NCBI GenBank assembly: GCA_030220185.1
Contig: JASPKZ010009655.1
Location: 82,312 to 146,311, forward strand
DNA length: 64,000 nt
Origin: Diploptera punctata
Lineage: Eukaryota; Arthropoda; Insecta; Blattodea; Blaberidae
Direction: 5' to 3'
The position numbers and the translations under genes were made by a program. Below the pieces are notes generated by a model, which was given only the letters and a program-made list of their open reading frames with translations, was not told where the DNA came from and made no database searches. Positions 50,179 through 63,900 of this stretch are shown here, piece by piece (position 1 is the stretch's first letter; the number at the start of each line of letters is the position of its first letter).

Positions 50179-53100
50179 ACTATAGCCTTGGAAAACTCAA
50201 TTTTAAAATTTTGGATTTAGACCGGATTTTTTATATTATAAATCCCGGACTACCGTCTAGATAGTATTTTTGCAGTTTTTGAAATTTCGAAAATTTTGAC
50301 ATTTTTTGGAAAACACAAAGATTATAGCCTTGGAAAACACAGTTTTGAAATTTTGGATTTGGACAGGGTTTTTTGCATTATAAATCCCGGACACACCCTC
50401 TCGAGTGTATTATTGCACTTTTTGAAATTTCGAAAATTTTGACATTTTTTGGAAAACTCAATTTTAGGAAATTTTGGATTTAGTCCGGATTTTTCGCATT
50501 ATAAATTCCGGACTAGCCCTCTAGATAATATTTTTGGAGTTTTTGAAATTTCGAAAATTTTGACATTTTTTGGAAAAACACAGACTATAGCCTTGGAGAA
50601 GTCAATTTTGAAATTTTTGAATTTAGACCGGATTTTTGGCATTATAAATTCCGGACTAGCCCTCTAGTTAGCATTTTTGCAGTTTTTGAAATTTCGAAAA
50701 TTTTGACATTTTTTGGAAAAACACATAGACTGTAGCCTTGGAAAACTCAATTTTGAAATTTTGGATTTAGACAGTTTTTTTTGCATTATAAATCCCTGAC
50801 ACACCCTCTAGATAGTATTTTTGCAGTTTTTGAAATTTCGTAAATTTTGAATTTTTTTGGAAAAACATAAAGACTACAGCCTTGGAGCGCTCAATTTAAA
50901 ATGTTGGATTTAGACCGAAGTTGTTGCATTATAAATCCCGGACACACCCTCTTGATTGTATTTTTGCAGTTTTTGAAATTTCGAAAATTTTGACATTATT
51001 TGGAAGAACACAAAGACTATAGCCTTGGAAAACTCAATTTTGAAATTTTGGATTTAGACCGGATTTTTTGCATTATAAATCCCGGACACACCTTCTAGAT
51101 TGTATTTTTTCAGTTTTTTAAATTTCTAAAAATCTGACTTTTTTGGAAGAACACCCAGACTATAGATTTTGAAAAGTCAATTTTGAAATTTCGGATTTAG
51201 ACCGGATTTTTTGCATTATAAATTCCGGACTAGCCCTCTAGATAGTATTTTTGCAGTCTTTGACATTTCGAAAATTTTGACATTTCTTGGAAAAACACAA
51301 AGACCATAGCCTCACAAAACTCAATTTTGAAATTTTGGATTTAGACCGAATTTTTTACATTATAAATCCCTAACTATCCATCTAGATAGTATTTTCGACA
51401 ATTTTGACGTTTTTTGGAAAAACACAGACTATAGCCTTGGAAAACTCAATTTTGAAATTTTGGATTTAGACCGGATTTTTTACATTATAAATCCCGGACT
51501 TGCCCTCTAGATAGTATTTTTGCAATTTTTGAAATTTCGAATATTTTGACATTTTTTGGAAAGACAAAGACTATTGCCTTGGGAAACTCAATTCTAAAAT
51601 TTTGGACGTAGACCGGATTTTTTGTATTAGAATTCCCGGACACACCCTCTAGATTGTATTTTTGCAGTTTTTTAAATTACGAAAATTTTGATATTTTTTG
51701 GAAAAACAGCCTTGGAAAACTAAATTTTGAACTTTTCGATTTACACCGGATTTTTTGCATTGAAAATTCCAGATACAACCTCTAGATAGTATTGTTGCAG
51801 TTTTTGAAATTTCGAAAATTTTGACATTTTTTGGAAAAACACAAAGATTATAGCCTTGGAAAACTCAATTTTGAAATTTTGGATTGAGACCTGTTTTTTT
51901 GCATTATAAATCCCTGACACACCCTCTAGATTGTATTTTTGCAGTTTTTGAAATTTGGAAAATTTTAAAATTTTTTGTAAAAACATAAAGACTATAGCCT
52001 AGGAAAACTCAATTTAAAATGTTGGTTTTAGACCGGACTTTTTGCATTATAAATCCCGGACACACCCTCTAGATTGCATTTTTTCAATTTTTGAAATTTC
52101 TAAAATTTTTGACACATTTTGGAAAACACAGACTAAAGCCTTGGAAAACACAATTTTGAAATTTTGGGTTTAGACCGTATTTTTTGCATTATAAATCCCG
52201 GTCTAGTCCTCTAGATAATGTTATTGCAGTTTTTGATACTTCGAAAATTTTGACATTTTTTGGAAAACACAAACTATAGCCTTGGAAAACTAAATTTAGA
52301 AATTTCGGATTTAGACCGGATTTTTTGCATTATAAATTCCGGTCTAGCCCTCTAGATAGTATTTTTACAGTTTTTGAAATGTCGAAAATGATGACATTTT
52401 TTGGAAAAACACAAAGACTATACCCTTGCTAAACTCAAATTTGAAATTTTGGATTTAGACCGGATATTTGCACTATAAATCCCGGACTAGCCATCTAGAT
52501 AATAATGTCGGCAATTTTGACATTTTTTGGAAAAACACAAAGGCTATAGCCTCGGAAAACTCAATTTTGAAATTTTGGATTTAGACCGGATTTTTTGCAT
52601 TATAAATCCCGGACAAACCCTCTAGATTGTATTTTTGCAGTTTTTAAAATTTCGAAATTTTTGAAATTTTTTTGAAAAACAAAGCCTTGGAAAGCTCAAT
52701 TTAAAATGTTGGATTTTGACCGGACTTTTTCATTATAAATCCCGGACACACCCTCTAGTTTGTATTTTTGCAGTTTTTGAAATTTCGAAAATTTTGACAT
52801 TATTTGGAAGAACACAAAGACTATAGCCTTTGAATACTCAATTTTGAAATTTTGGAGTTAGACCGGATTTTTTGCATTATAAATCCCGGACACAACTTCT
52901 AGATTGATTTTTTTTCAGTTTTTGAAATTTGTAAAATTTTGACTTTTTTGGAAAAACACCCAGACTATAGCCTTTGTGACCTCAATTTTGAAATTTCGGA
53001 TTTAGACCGGATTTTTTGCATTGTAAATTCCGGACTACCCCTCTAGATAGTACTTTTGCAGTCTTTGAGATTTCGTAAATTTTGACATTTTTTGGAAAAA

Positions 53101-55108
53101 CACAAAGACCATAGCCTCGCAAAACTCAATTTTGAAATTTTGGCTTTAGACCGGATTTTTTACACCATAAATCCCTAACTATCCATCTATATAGTATTTT
53201 CGACAATTTTGACATTTTTTTGGAAAAACAAACTATAGCCTTTGGAAAACTCAATTTTGAAATTTTGGATTTAGACCGGATTTTTTACATTATAAATCCC
53301 GGACTTGCCCTCTAGATAGTATTTTTGCAATTTTTGAAATTTCGAAAATTTTGACATTTTTTGGAAAAACAAAGACTATAGCCTTGGAAAACTCACTTCT
53401 GAAATTTTGGATTTAGACCGGATTTTTTGGATTAGAATTCCCGGACACACTCTCTAGATTGCATTTTTGCAGTTTTTTAAATTACGAAAATTTTGACATT
53501 TTTTGGAAAAACACAGACTATAGCCTTGGAAAACTAAATTCTGAACTTTTCGATTTAGACCGGATTTTTTGCATTATAAATTGCAGATTCACCCTCTAGA
53601 TAGTATTTTTGCAGTTTTTGAAATTTCGAAAATTTTGACATTTTTTGAAAAAAAACAAAGACTATAGCCTTGGAAAAGTCAATTTTGAAATTTTAGATTA
53701 AGACCGGATTTTTTGCATTATAAATCCCGGACTAGCCCTCTAGATAGTATTTTTGCAGTTTTTGAAATTTCGAAAATTTTGACATTTTTTGGAAAAACAC
53801 AGACTATAGCCTCGGAAAACTCAATTTTGAAATTTTGGATTGAGACCGGATTTTTTGCACCCTCTAGATTGTATTTTTGCAGTTTTTGAAATTTGGGAAG
53901 ATTTTGACATTTTATGGAAAAACACAAAGTCTATAGCCCCTGGAAAATCATTTTCCAAACTGTTGGATTTAGACCGGATTTTTTACATATAAATCCCGGA
54001 CTTGCCCTCTAACATAGTATTTTTGCCAATTTTTTAAAATTTCAAAAATTTTGACATTTTTGGAAAAATCAAAGACTATAACTTTGGAAAAACTAAATTT
54101 AGAAAGAAATTTCGGATGTAGACCGCGATATTGTGCATTGTAAATTCAGAGACTAGCCCTCTAGATAGTATTTGTGCAGTATTTGATATTTCCGAAAATG
54201 TTGACATTTTTATGGAAAAAAAACACAAAAGGACCATAGCCTAGCAAAACTCAATTTTGAAAATTTTGGTTTTTTTAGAATGGATTTTTTACATTTATAA
54301 ATCCCTAACCTATCAATCTAGATAGTATTTTTCCACAATTTTGACATTTTATGGAAAAACACAAAGTCTATAAGACCGGGAAAACTCAATTTTCAAATTT
54401 GATTTTTTTAGACAAGGACTTTTTTACACTGATAAACCGTACGGACTTGCCCTCTACATAGTATTTTGTGCAATTTTTGAAATTTCGAAAATTTTGACAT
54501 TTTTGGGAAAATCAAAAGACTATAGCTTTGTAAAACTCAATTTTGAAATTTTTTTGTTTAGACCAGATTTTTTGCATTATAAATCCCGGACACACCTTCT
54601 AGATTGTATTTTTGCAGTTTTTGAAATTTCGAAAATTATGACATTTTTTGAAAAAACACAAAGACTATATATAGCCTTGGAAAACTCAATTTTGAAATTT
54701 TAGATTTAGACCGGATTTTTTGCATTATAAATCTCGGACTAGCCCTCTAGATAATATTTTTGCAGTTTTTGGAATTTCCCAAAATTTTGACATTCTTTGG
54801 AAAAACACAAAGACTATAGCCTTGGAAAACTAAATACTGAAATTTTGGATTTAGACCGGATTTTTTGCATTATAAATTCAGGACTAGTCCTCTAGACAGT
54901 ATTTTTGCAGTCTCTGAAATTTCGAAAATTTTGATATTTTTTGAAAAAATACAGACTATAGCCTTGGAAAACTGAATTTTCAAATTTTTGATTTAGACCG
55001 AATTCTTTTCATTATAAATCCCGGACACACCCTCTAGATTGTTTATTTGCAGTTTTTGAAATTTCGAAAATTTTGACTTTTTTTGAAAGAAAAACACCAA
55101 GACTATAG
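50179..55108 (+). repeat. Sat144 main array, first higher-order unit(s)
   Basis: Head-to-tail monomers of about 144 bp, with landmarks CTATAGCCTTGGAAAACTCA, TTTTGGATTTAGACCGGATT, TTTTGCATTATAAATCCCGG, then ACACACCCTCTAGATTGTAT or ACTAGCCCTCTAGATAGTAT, TTTTTGAAATTTCGAAAATT, TTTGACATTTTTTGGAAAAA. Rare variants (for example GAATTTTTTTGGAAAAACAT near 50,845) recur near 55,945 and 61,450, giving a higher-order unit of about 5.1 and 5.5 kb. No real coding; short frames are read-through. Confidence 0.95.
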
Positions 55109-55403
55109 TAAAGTAAAGTGATCCCACAACAGACCCAGAGTCCCTTGGGGTAGTAGGAGGTTAAGGCTCCCACTTTTTCTAGAAAATCGGCACTTAATGT
55201 CAGCCGGGTTGTCAGCCCTGCGTGACGGCCGCCTTTACCGCAGAACAAGCGTCTGGTACTCATTTCCGTTAGAGGCTGAGTCGACCCCAGTACCATAGTG
55301 CCGCCAGAGGGTTTGGGCTAGTTTAAAAATCCTGAACCCAACGGGACTTGAACACTCGACCCTCCGGCTTGTAGCTCAGTGCCTTAACCACTACGCTACG
55401 GAG
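55109..55403 (-). mobile_element. SINE-2 (-), with tRNA-like head, embedded in Sat144
   Basis: Minus strand: CTCCGTAGCGTAGTGGTTAA (box A TAGCGTAGTGGT), GTGTTCAAGTCCCG (box B, 55,341-55,354), then the family body GTCGACTCAGCCTCTAACGG, GGCGGCCGTCACGCAG, GGAGCCTTAACCTCCTACTA to the 3' TTTACTTTA end. About 295 bp. It sits between GACTATAG and CCTTGGAAAA of a monomer with no obvious target duplication. Confidence 0.9.
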
Positions 55404-58400
55404 CCTTGGAAAACTCAATTTTGAAATTTTGGATTTAGACCGGATTTTTTGCATTATAAATCCCGGACTAGCCATCTAGATAGTAATTTCAACAATTTTG
55501 ACATTTTTCGAAAAAGACAAAGAATATAGCCTTGGAAAACTCAATTTTGAAATTTTGGATCTAGACCGGATTTTTTACATTTTTACATAAATCCTGGACT
55601 AGCCCTCTAGATAGTATTTTTTCAGTTTTTTTAAATTTACGAAAATTTTGACATTTTTTGGAAAAACAAAGACTATAGCTTTGGAAAACTCAATTCAGAA
55701 ATTTTGGATTTAGACCGGATTTTTTTCATTATAAATCCCTAGTATACCCTCTAGATTGTATAATTCCAATTTATGAAATTTCGAAAATTTTGATATTTTT
55801 TGGAGAAACACAAAGACTATAGCCTTGGAAAACTCAATTTTGAAATTTTGGATTTAGACCGTTTTTTTTGCATTATAAATCCCTGACACACCCTCTAGAT
55901 AGTATTTTGCAGTTTTTGAAATTTCGTAAATTTTGAATTTTTTTGGAAAAACATAAAGACTACAGCCTTGGAAAGCTCAATTTAAAATGTTGGATTTAGA
56001 CCGAAGTTTTTGCATTATAAATCCCGGACACACCCTCTTGATTGTATTTTTGCAGTTTTTGAAATTTCAAAAATTTTGACATTATTTGGAAGAACACAAA
56101 GACTATAGCCTTGGAAAACTCAATTTTCAAATTTTGGATTTAGACCGGATTTTTTGCATTATAAATCCCGGACACACCTTCTAGATTGTATTTTTTCAGT
56201 TTTTGAGATTTCTAAAAATCTGACTTTTTTGGAAGAACACCCAGACTATAGATTTTGAAAACTCAATTTTGAAATTTCGGATTTAGACCGGATTTTTTGC
56301 ATTATAAATTCCGGACTAGCCCTCTAGATAGTATTTTTGCAGTCTTTGACATTTCGAAAATTTTGACATTTCTTGGAAAAACACAAAGACCATAGCCTCA
56401 CAAAACTCAATTTTGAAATTTTGGATTTAGACCGAATTTTTTACATTATAAATCCCTAACTATCCATCTAGATAGTATTTTCGACAATTTTGACGTTTTT
56501 TTGGAAAAAACATAGACTATAGCCTTGGAAAACTCAATTTTGAAATTTTGGATTTAGACCGGATTTTTTACATTATAAATCCCGGACTTGCCCTCTAGAT
56601 AGTATTTTTGCAATTTTTGAAATTTCGAATATTTTGACATTTTTTGGAAAGACAAAGACTATTGCCTTGGGAAACTCAATTCTAAAATTTTGGACGTAGA
56701 CCGGATTTTTTGTATTAGAATCCCGGACACACCCTCTAGATTGTATTTTTGCAGTTTTTGAAATTACGAAACTTTTGATATTTTTTGGAAAAACAGAGAC
56801 TATAGCCTTGGAAAACTAAATTTTGAACTTTTCGATTTAGACCGGATTTTTTGCATTGAAAATTCCAGATACAACCTCTAGATAGTATTTTTGCAGTATT
56901 TGAAATTTCGAAAATTTTGACATTTTTTGGGATAACACAAAGATTATAGCCTTGGAAAACTCAATTTTGAAATTTTGGATTGAGACCTGTTTTTTTGCAT
57001 TATAAATCCCTGACACACCCTCTAGATTGTATTTTTGCAGTTTTTGAAATTTGGAAAATTTTGAAATTTTTTGTAAAAACATAAAGACTATAGCCTAGGA
57101 AAACTCAATTTAAAATGTTGGTTTTAGACCGGACTTTTTGCATTATAAATCCCGGACACACCCTCTAGATTGCATTTTTTCAATTTTTGAAATTTCTAAA
57201 ATTTTTGACACATTTTGGAAAACACAGACTAAAGCCTTGGAAAACACAATTTTGAAATTTTGGGTTTAGACCGTATTTTTTGCATTATAAATCCCGGTCT
57301 AGTCCTCTAGATAATGTTATTGCAGTTTTTGATACTTCGAAATTTTGACATTTTTTGGAAAACACAAACTATAGCCTTGGAAAACTAAATTTAGAAATTT
57401 CGGATTTAGACCGGATTTTTTGCATTATAAATTCCGGTCTAGCCCTCTAGATAGTATTTTTACAGTTTTTGAAATGTCGAAAATGTTGACATTTTTTGGA
57501 AAAACACAAAGACTATACCCTTGCTAAACTCAAATTTGAAATTTTGGATTTAGACCGGATTTTTTGCACTATAAATCCCGGACTAGTCATCTAGATAGTA
57601 ATTTCGGCAATTTTGACATCTTTTGGAAAACACAAAGGCTATAGCCTCGGAAAACTCAATTTTGAAATTTTGGATTTAGACCGGATTTTTTGCATTATAA
57701 ATCCCGGACACACCCTCTAGATTGTATTTTTGCAGTTTTTGAAATTTCGAAAATTTTGAAATTTTTTTGAAAAACAAAGCCTTGGAAAGCTCAATTTAAA
57801 ATGTTGGATTTTGACCGGACTTTTTCATTATAAATCCCGGACACACCCTCTAGTTTGTATTTTTGCAGTTTTTGAAATTTCGAAAATTTTGACATTATTT
57901 GGAAGAACACAAAGACTATAGCCTTTGAATACTCAATTTTGAAATTTTGGAGTTAGACCGGATTTTTTGCATTATAAATCCCGGACACACCTTCTAGATT
58001 GATTTTTTTCAGTTTTTTTAAATTTGTAAAATTTTGACTTTTTTGGAAAAAAACACCCAGACTATAGCCTTTGTAAACTCAGTTTTGCAATTTCGGATTT
58101 AGACCGGATTTTTTGCATTGTAAATTCCGGACTAGCCCTCTGGATAGTACTTTTGCAGTCTTTGAGATTTCGTAAATTTTGACATTTTTTGGAAAAACAC
58201 AAAAACACAAAGACCTCGCAAAACTCAATTTTGAAATTTTGGCTTTAGACCGGATTTTTTACACCATAAATCCCTAACTATCCATCTATATAGTATTTTC
58301 GACAATTTTGACATTTTTTTGGAAAAACACAAACTATAGCCTTGGAAAACACAATTTTGAAATTTTGGATTTAGACCGGATTTTTTACATTATAAATCCC

Positions 58401-60599
58401 GGACTTGCCCTCTAGATATTATTTTTGCAATTTTTGAAATTTCGAAAATTTTGACATTTTTTGGAAAAGCAAAGACTATAGCCTTGGAAAACTCAATTCT
58501 GAAATTTTGGATTTAGACCGGATTTTTTGGATTAGAATTCCCGGACACACTGTCTAGATTGTATTTTTGCAGTTTTTTAAAGTACGAAAATTTTGACATT
58601 TTTTGGAAAAACACAAAGACTATAGCCTTGGAATACTAAATTCTGAACTTTTCGATTTAGACCAGGATTTTTTTGCATTATAAATTGCCGATTCACCCTC
58701 TTAGATAGTATTTTTGCAGTTTTTGAAATTTCGAAAATTTTGACATTTTTTGAAAAAAAAAGAAAGACTATAGCCTTGGAAAACTCAATTTTGAAATTTT
58801 AGATTAAGACCGGATTTTTTGCATTATAAATCCCGGACTAGCCCTCTAGATAGTATTTTTGCAGTTTTTGAAATTTCGAAAATTTTGACATTTTTTGGAG
58901 CAAAAACAACAGACTATAGCCTCGGAAAACTCAATTTTGAAATTTTGGATTGAGACCGGATTTTTTGCATTATAAAGCCCTGACACACCCTCTAGATTGT
59001 ATTTTTGCAGTTTTTGAAATTTGGAAAATTTTGACTTTTTTTGGAAAAACACAGACTATAGCCTTGGAAAACTCAATTTTGAAATTTTGTGTTTAGACCG
59101 AATTTTTTGCATTATAAATCCCGGTCTAAGCCCTCTAGATATGTTTTTGAAGTTTTTGATAATTCGAAAATTTTGCCATTTTTTTGGAAAACAAACTATA
59201 GCCTTGGAAAACTGAATTTAGAAATTTCGGATTTAGACCGGATATTTTGCATTGTAAATTCCGGACTAGCCCTCTAGATAGTATTTTTGCAGTCTTTGAT
59301 ATTTCGAAAATGTTGACATTTTTTTGGAAAAACACAAAGACCATAGCCTCGCAAAACTCAATTTTGAAATTTTGGTTTTAGAATGGATTTTTTACATTAT
59401 AAATCCCTAACTATCAATCTAGATAGTATTTTCCACAATTTTGACATTTTATGGAAAAACACAAAGTCTATAGCCCTGGAAAACTCAATTTTCAAATTTT
59501 GGATTTAGACCGGATTTTTTACATTATAAATCCCGGACTTGCCCTCTACATAGTATTTTTGCAATTTTTGAAATTTCGAAAATTTTGACATTTTTTGGAA
59601 AATCAAAGACTATAACTTTGGAAAACTCAATTCTGAAATTTTGGATTTAGACTGCATTTTTTGCATTATAAATCCCGGACACACCTTCTAGATTGTATTT
59701 TTTCAGATTTTGAAATTTCGAAAATTTTGAATTTTTTGGAAAAACACAAATAAAACTCAATTTTGAAATTTTGGATTTAGACCGGTTTTTTTTGCATTAT
59801 AAATCCCGGACACACCCTCTAGATTGTATTTTTGCAGTTTTTGAAATTTTAAAAAATTTTCACATTTTTTGAAAAAAACAAAGACTATAGCCTTGGAAAA
59901 CTCAATTTTGAAATTTTGGACTCAGACCGGATTTTTTGCATTATAAATCCCGGACTTGCCCCCCAGATAATGTTTTTCAGTTTTTGAAATTTTGACATTT
60001 TTTGGAAAACACAAACTATAGCCTTGTTAAACTCAATTTTGAAATTTTTTGTTTAGACCAGACTTTTGCATTATAAATCCCGGACACACCTTCTAGATTG
60101 TATTTTTGCAGTTTTTGAAATTTCGAAAATTATGACATTTTTTGAAAAACACACAAAGACTATATATAGCCTTGGAAAACTCAATTTTGAAATTTTAGAT
60201 TTAGACCGGATTTTTTGCATTATAAATCTCGGACTAGCCCTCTAGATAATATTTTTGCAGTTTTTGGAATTTCCAAAATTTTGACATTCTTTGGAAAAAC
60301 ACAAAGACTATAGCCTTGGAAAACTAAATACTGAAATTTTGGATTTAGACCGGATTTTTTGCATTATAAATTCAGGACTAGCCCTCTAGACAGTATTTTT
60401 GCAGTCTCTGAAATTTCGAAAATTTTGATATTTTTTGGAAAAATACAGACTATAGCCTTGGAAAACTGATATTTCAAATTTTTGATTTAGACCGAATTCT
60501 TTTCATTATAAATCCCGGACACACCCTCTAGATTGTTTATTTGCAGTTTTTGAAATTTCGAAAATTTTGACTTTTTTTGGAAAAACACCAAGACTATAG
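55404..60599 (+). repeat. Sat144 main array, second higher-order unit
   Basis: Same monomer family, collinear with 50.2-55.1 kb at offsets of about 5,090 to 5,540 bp. About 430 bp present near 59,000-59,440 are missing from the corresponding place (near 53,900) in the first unit. Confidence 0.95.
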
Positions 60600-60900
60600 T
60601 AAAGTAAAGTGATCCCACAACAGGCCCAGAGTCCCTTGGGGTAGTAGGAGGTTAAGGCTCCCACTTTTTCTAGAAAATCGGCACTTAATGTCAGCCGGGT
60701 TGTCAGCCCTGCGTGACGGCCGCCTTTACCGCAGAACAAGCGTCTGGTACTCATTTCCGTTAGAGGCTGAGTCGACCCCAGTACCATAGTGCCGCCAGAG
60801 GGTTTGGGCTAGTTTAAAAATCCTGGACACCAACGGGACTTGCTTGAAACAATCGACCCTCCGGCTTGTAGCTCAGTGCCGTAACCACTACGCTACGGAG
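60600..60900 (-). mobile_element. SINE-2 (-), second embedded copy at the same monomer position
   Basis: Almost identical to 55,109-55,403 and flanked by the same ACCAAGACTATAG at left, 5,491 bp away. Small indels (CTTGCTTGAAACAATCGACC) lie near box B. It was duplicated with the satellite and not independently inserted. Confidence 0.92.
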
Positions 60901-63900
60901 ACTTGGAAAACTTCAATTTTGATGAAATTTTGGATTTAGACCGGATTTTTGGACATTATAATCCCCGGACTAGCCATCTAGATAGTAATTTCAACAATTT
61001 TGACATTTTTTCGAAAACGACAAAGCATATAGCCTTGGACAACTCCAATTTTGAATTTTGGATACTAGACCGGATATTTTACATTATAAATCCGCTAGAT
61101 AGTATTTTTTTCAGTTGTTTTTAATTTCGAAAATTTTGACATTTTTTTGGAACAAAAAACAAAAAGGACTATAAGCTTTGGAAAACTCAATTCAGAAATT
61201 TTGGATTTAGACCGGATTGTTTTCATAATAAATCCCTAGTTATACCCTCTAGATTGTCTAATTCCAATTATGAAATTTCGAAAATTTTGATATTTTTTGG
61301 AGAAACACAAAGACTATAGCTGTTTTTAAAACTTAATTTTCGAAATTTTGGATTTAGAACGTTTTTTTTGCATTATATGATAATAAAGTCCCTGACACAC
61401 CCTCTAGATAGTATATTTGCAGAGTTTGAAATGTCGTTAATTTTGAGATTTTTTGGAAAAACATAAAGACTACAGCCTTGGAAAGCTCAATTTAAAATGT
61501 TGGATTTAGACCGAAGTTTTTTTGCATTTAAATCCCGGACACCCCCTCTTGATTGTATTTTTGCAGTTTTTGAAATTTCGAAAATTTTGACATTATTTGG
61601 AAGAACACAAAGACTATAGCCTTGGAAAACTCAATTTTCAAATTTTGGATTTAGACCGGATTTTTTGCATTATAAATCCCGGACACACCTTCTAGATTGT
61701 ATTTTTTCAGTTTTTGAGATTTCTAAAAATCTGACTTTTTTGGAAGAACACCCAGACTATAGATTTTGAAAACTCAATTTTGAAATTTCGGATTTAGACC
61801 GGCTATTTTTGCATTATAAATTCCGGACTAGCCCTCTAGATAGTATTTTGCATTTTTGACAGTTCGAAAATTTTGACATTTCTTGGAAAAACACAAAGAC
61901 CATAGCCTCACAAAACTCAATTTTGAAATTTTGGATTTAGACCGAATTTTTTTACATTATAAATCCCTAACTATCCATCTAGATAGTATTTTCGACAATT
62001 TTGACGTTTTTTGGAAAAACTAGACTATAGCCTTGGAAAACTCAATTTTGAAATTTTTGGATTTAGACCGGATTTTTTTTACATTATAAATCCCGGACTT
62101 GCCCTCTAGATAGTATTTTTGCAATTTTTGAAATTTCGAATATTTTGACATTTTTTGGAAAGACAAAGACTATTGCCTTGGGAAACTCAATTCTAAAATT
62201 TTGGGACGTAGACCGGATTTTTTGTATTAGAATTCCGGACACACCCTCTAGATTGTATTTTTGCAGTTTTTTAAATTACGAAAATTTTGATATTTTTTGG
62301 AAAAACAGCCTTGGAAAACTAAATTTTGAACTTTTCGATTTACACCGGATTTTTTGCATTGAAAATTCCAGATAACACCTCTAGATAGTATTGTTGCAGT
62401 TTTTTGAAATTTCGAAAATTTTGACATTTTTTGGAAAAACACAAAGATTATAGCCTTGGAAAAACTCAATTTTGAAATTTTGGATTGAGACCTGTTTTTT
62501 TGCATTTAAATCCCTGACACACCCTCTAGATTGTATTTTTGCAGTTTTTGAAATTTGGAAAAATTTTGAAATTTTTTGTAAAAACATAAAGACTATAGCC
62601 TAGGAAAAACTCAATTTAAAATTTTGGTTTTAGACCGGACTTTTTGCTTATAAATCCCGGAACACACTCTAGATTGCATTTTTTCAATTTTTGAAATTTC
62701 TAAAATTTTTGACACTTTTTGGAAAACACAGACTAAGCCTTTGGAAAACACCATTTTGAATTTGGGTTTAGACCGTATTTTTTGCATTATAAATCCCGGT
62801 CTAGTCCTCTAGATAATGTTATTGCAGTTTTTGATACGTTCGAAATTTGACATTTTTTGGAAAACACAAACTATAGCCTTGGAAAACTAAATTTGAAAGT
62901 TTCGGATTTAGACCGGATTTTTTTGCATTATAAATTCCGGTCTAGCCCTCTAGATAGTATTTTTACAGTTTTTGAAATGTCGAAAATGTTGACATTTTTT
63001 GGAAAAACACAAAGACTATACCCTTGCTAAACTCAAATTTGAAATTTTGGATTTAGACCGGATTTTTTGCACTATAAATCCCGGACTAGTCATCTAGATA
63101 GTATTTCGGCCAATTTTGACATCTTTTGGAAAACACAAAAGGCTATAGCCTCGGAAAACTCAAGTTTGAACTTTGGATTGAGACCGGATTTTTTGCATTA
63201 TAAATCCCGGACACACCCTCTAGATTGTATTTTTGCAGTTTTTGAAATTCGGAAAATTTTGAAATTTTTTTGAAAAACAAAGCCTTGGAAAGCTCAATTT
63301 AAAATGTTGGATTTAGACCGGACTTTTTCATTATAAATCCCGGACACACCCTTAGTTTGTATTTTGCAGTTTTTGAAATTTCGAAAATTTTGACATTATT
63401 TGGAAAGAACACAAAGACTATAGCCTTTGATATACTCAATTTGAAATTTGGAGTTAGACCGGATTTTTTGCATTATAAATCCCGGACACCCTTCTAGTTG
63501 ATGTTTTTTCATTTTTTTAAATTTGTAAAATTTTGACTTTTTTGGAAAAAAACACCCAGACTATAGCCTTTGTAAACTCAGTTTTTGAAATTTCGATTTG
63601 ACCGGATTTTTTGTCATTGTAAATTCCGGCCTGGCCCTCTAGATAGTACTTTTGCAGTCTTTGAGATTTCGTAAATTTTGACATTTTTTTTTTGGAAAAA
63701 ACACAAAAACACAAAGACCTCGCAAAACTCATTTTGAAATGTTTTGGTTTAGACTCGGATTTTTTACACCATATCCCTAATATCCATCTATATCAGTTTT
63801 TCGACAATTTTGACATTTTTTTGGAAAAAACACAAACTATAGCCTTGGAAAACACAATTTTGAAATTTTGGATTTAGACCGGATTTTGACATTATAAATC

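Noticed and set aside
51741..51986. Repeated ~80-residue frames across Sat144 (also 56,837-57,082 and 58,846-59,052)
   Set aside because: They are read-through of tandem 144-bp monomers (divisible by three) in a non-coding satellite; frames break often and lack conserved starts.
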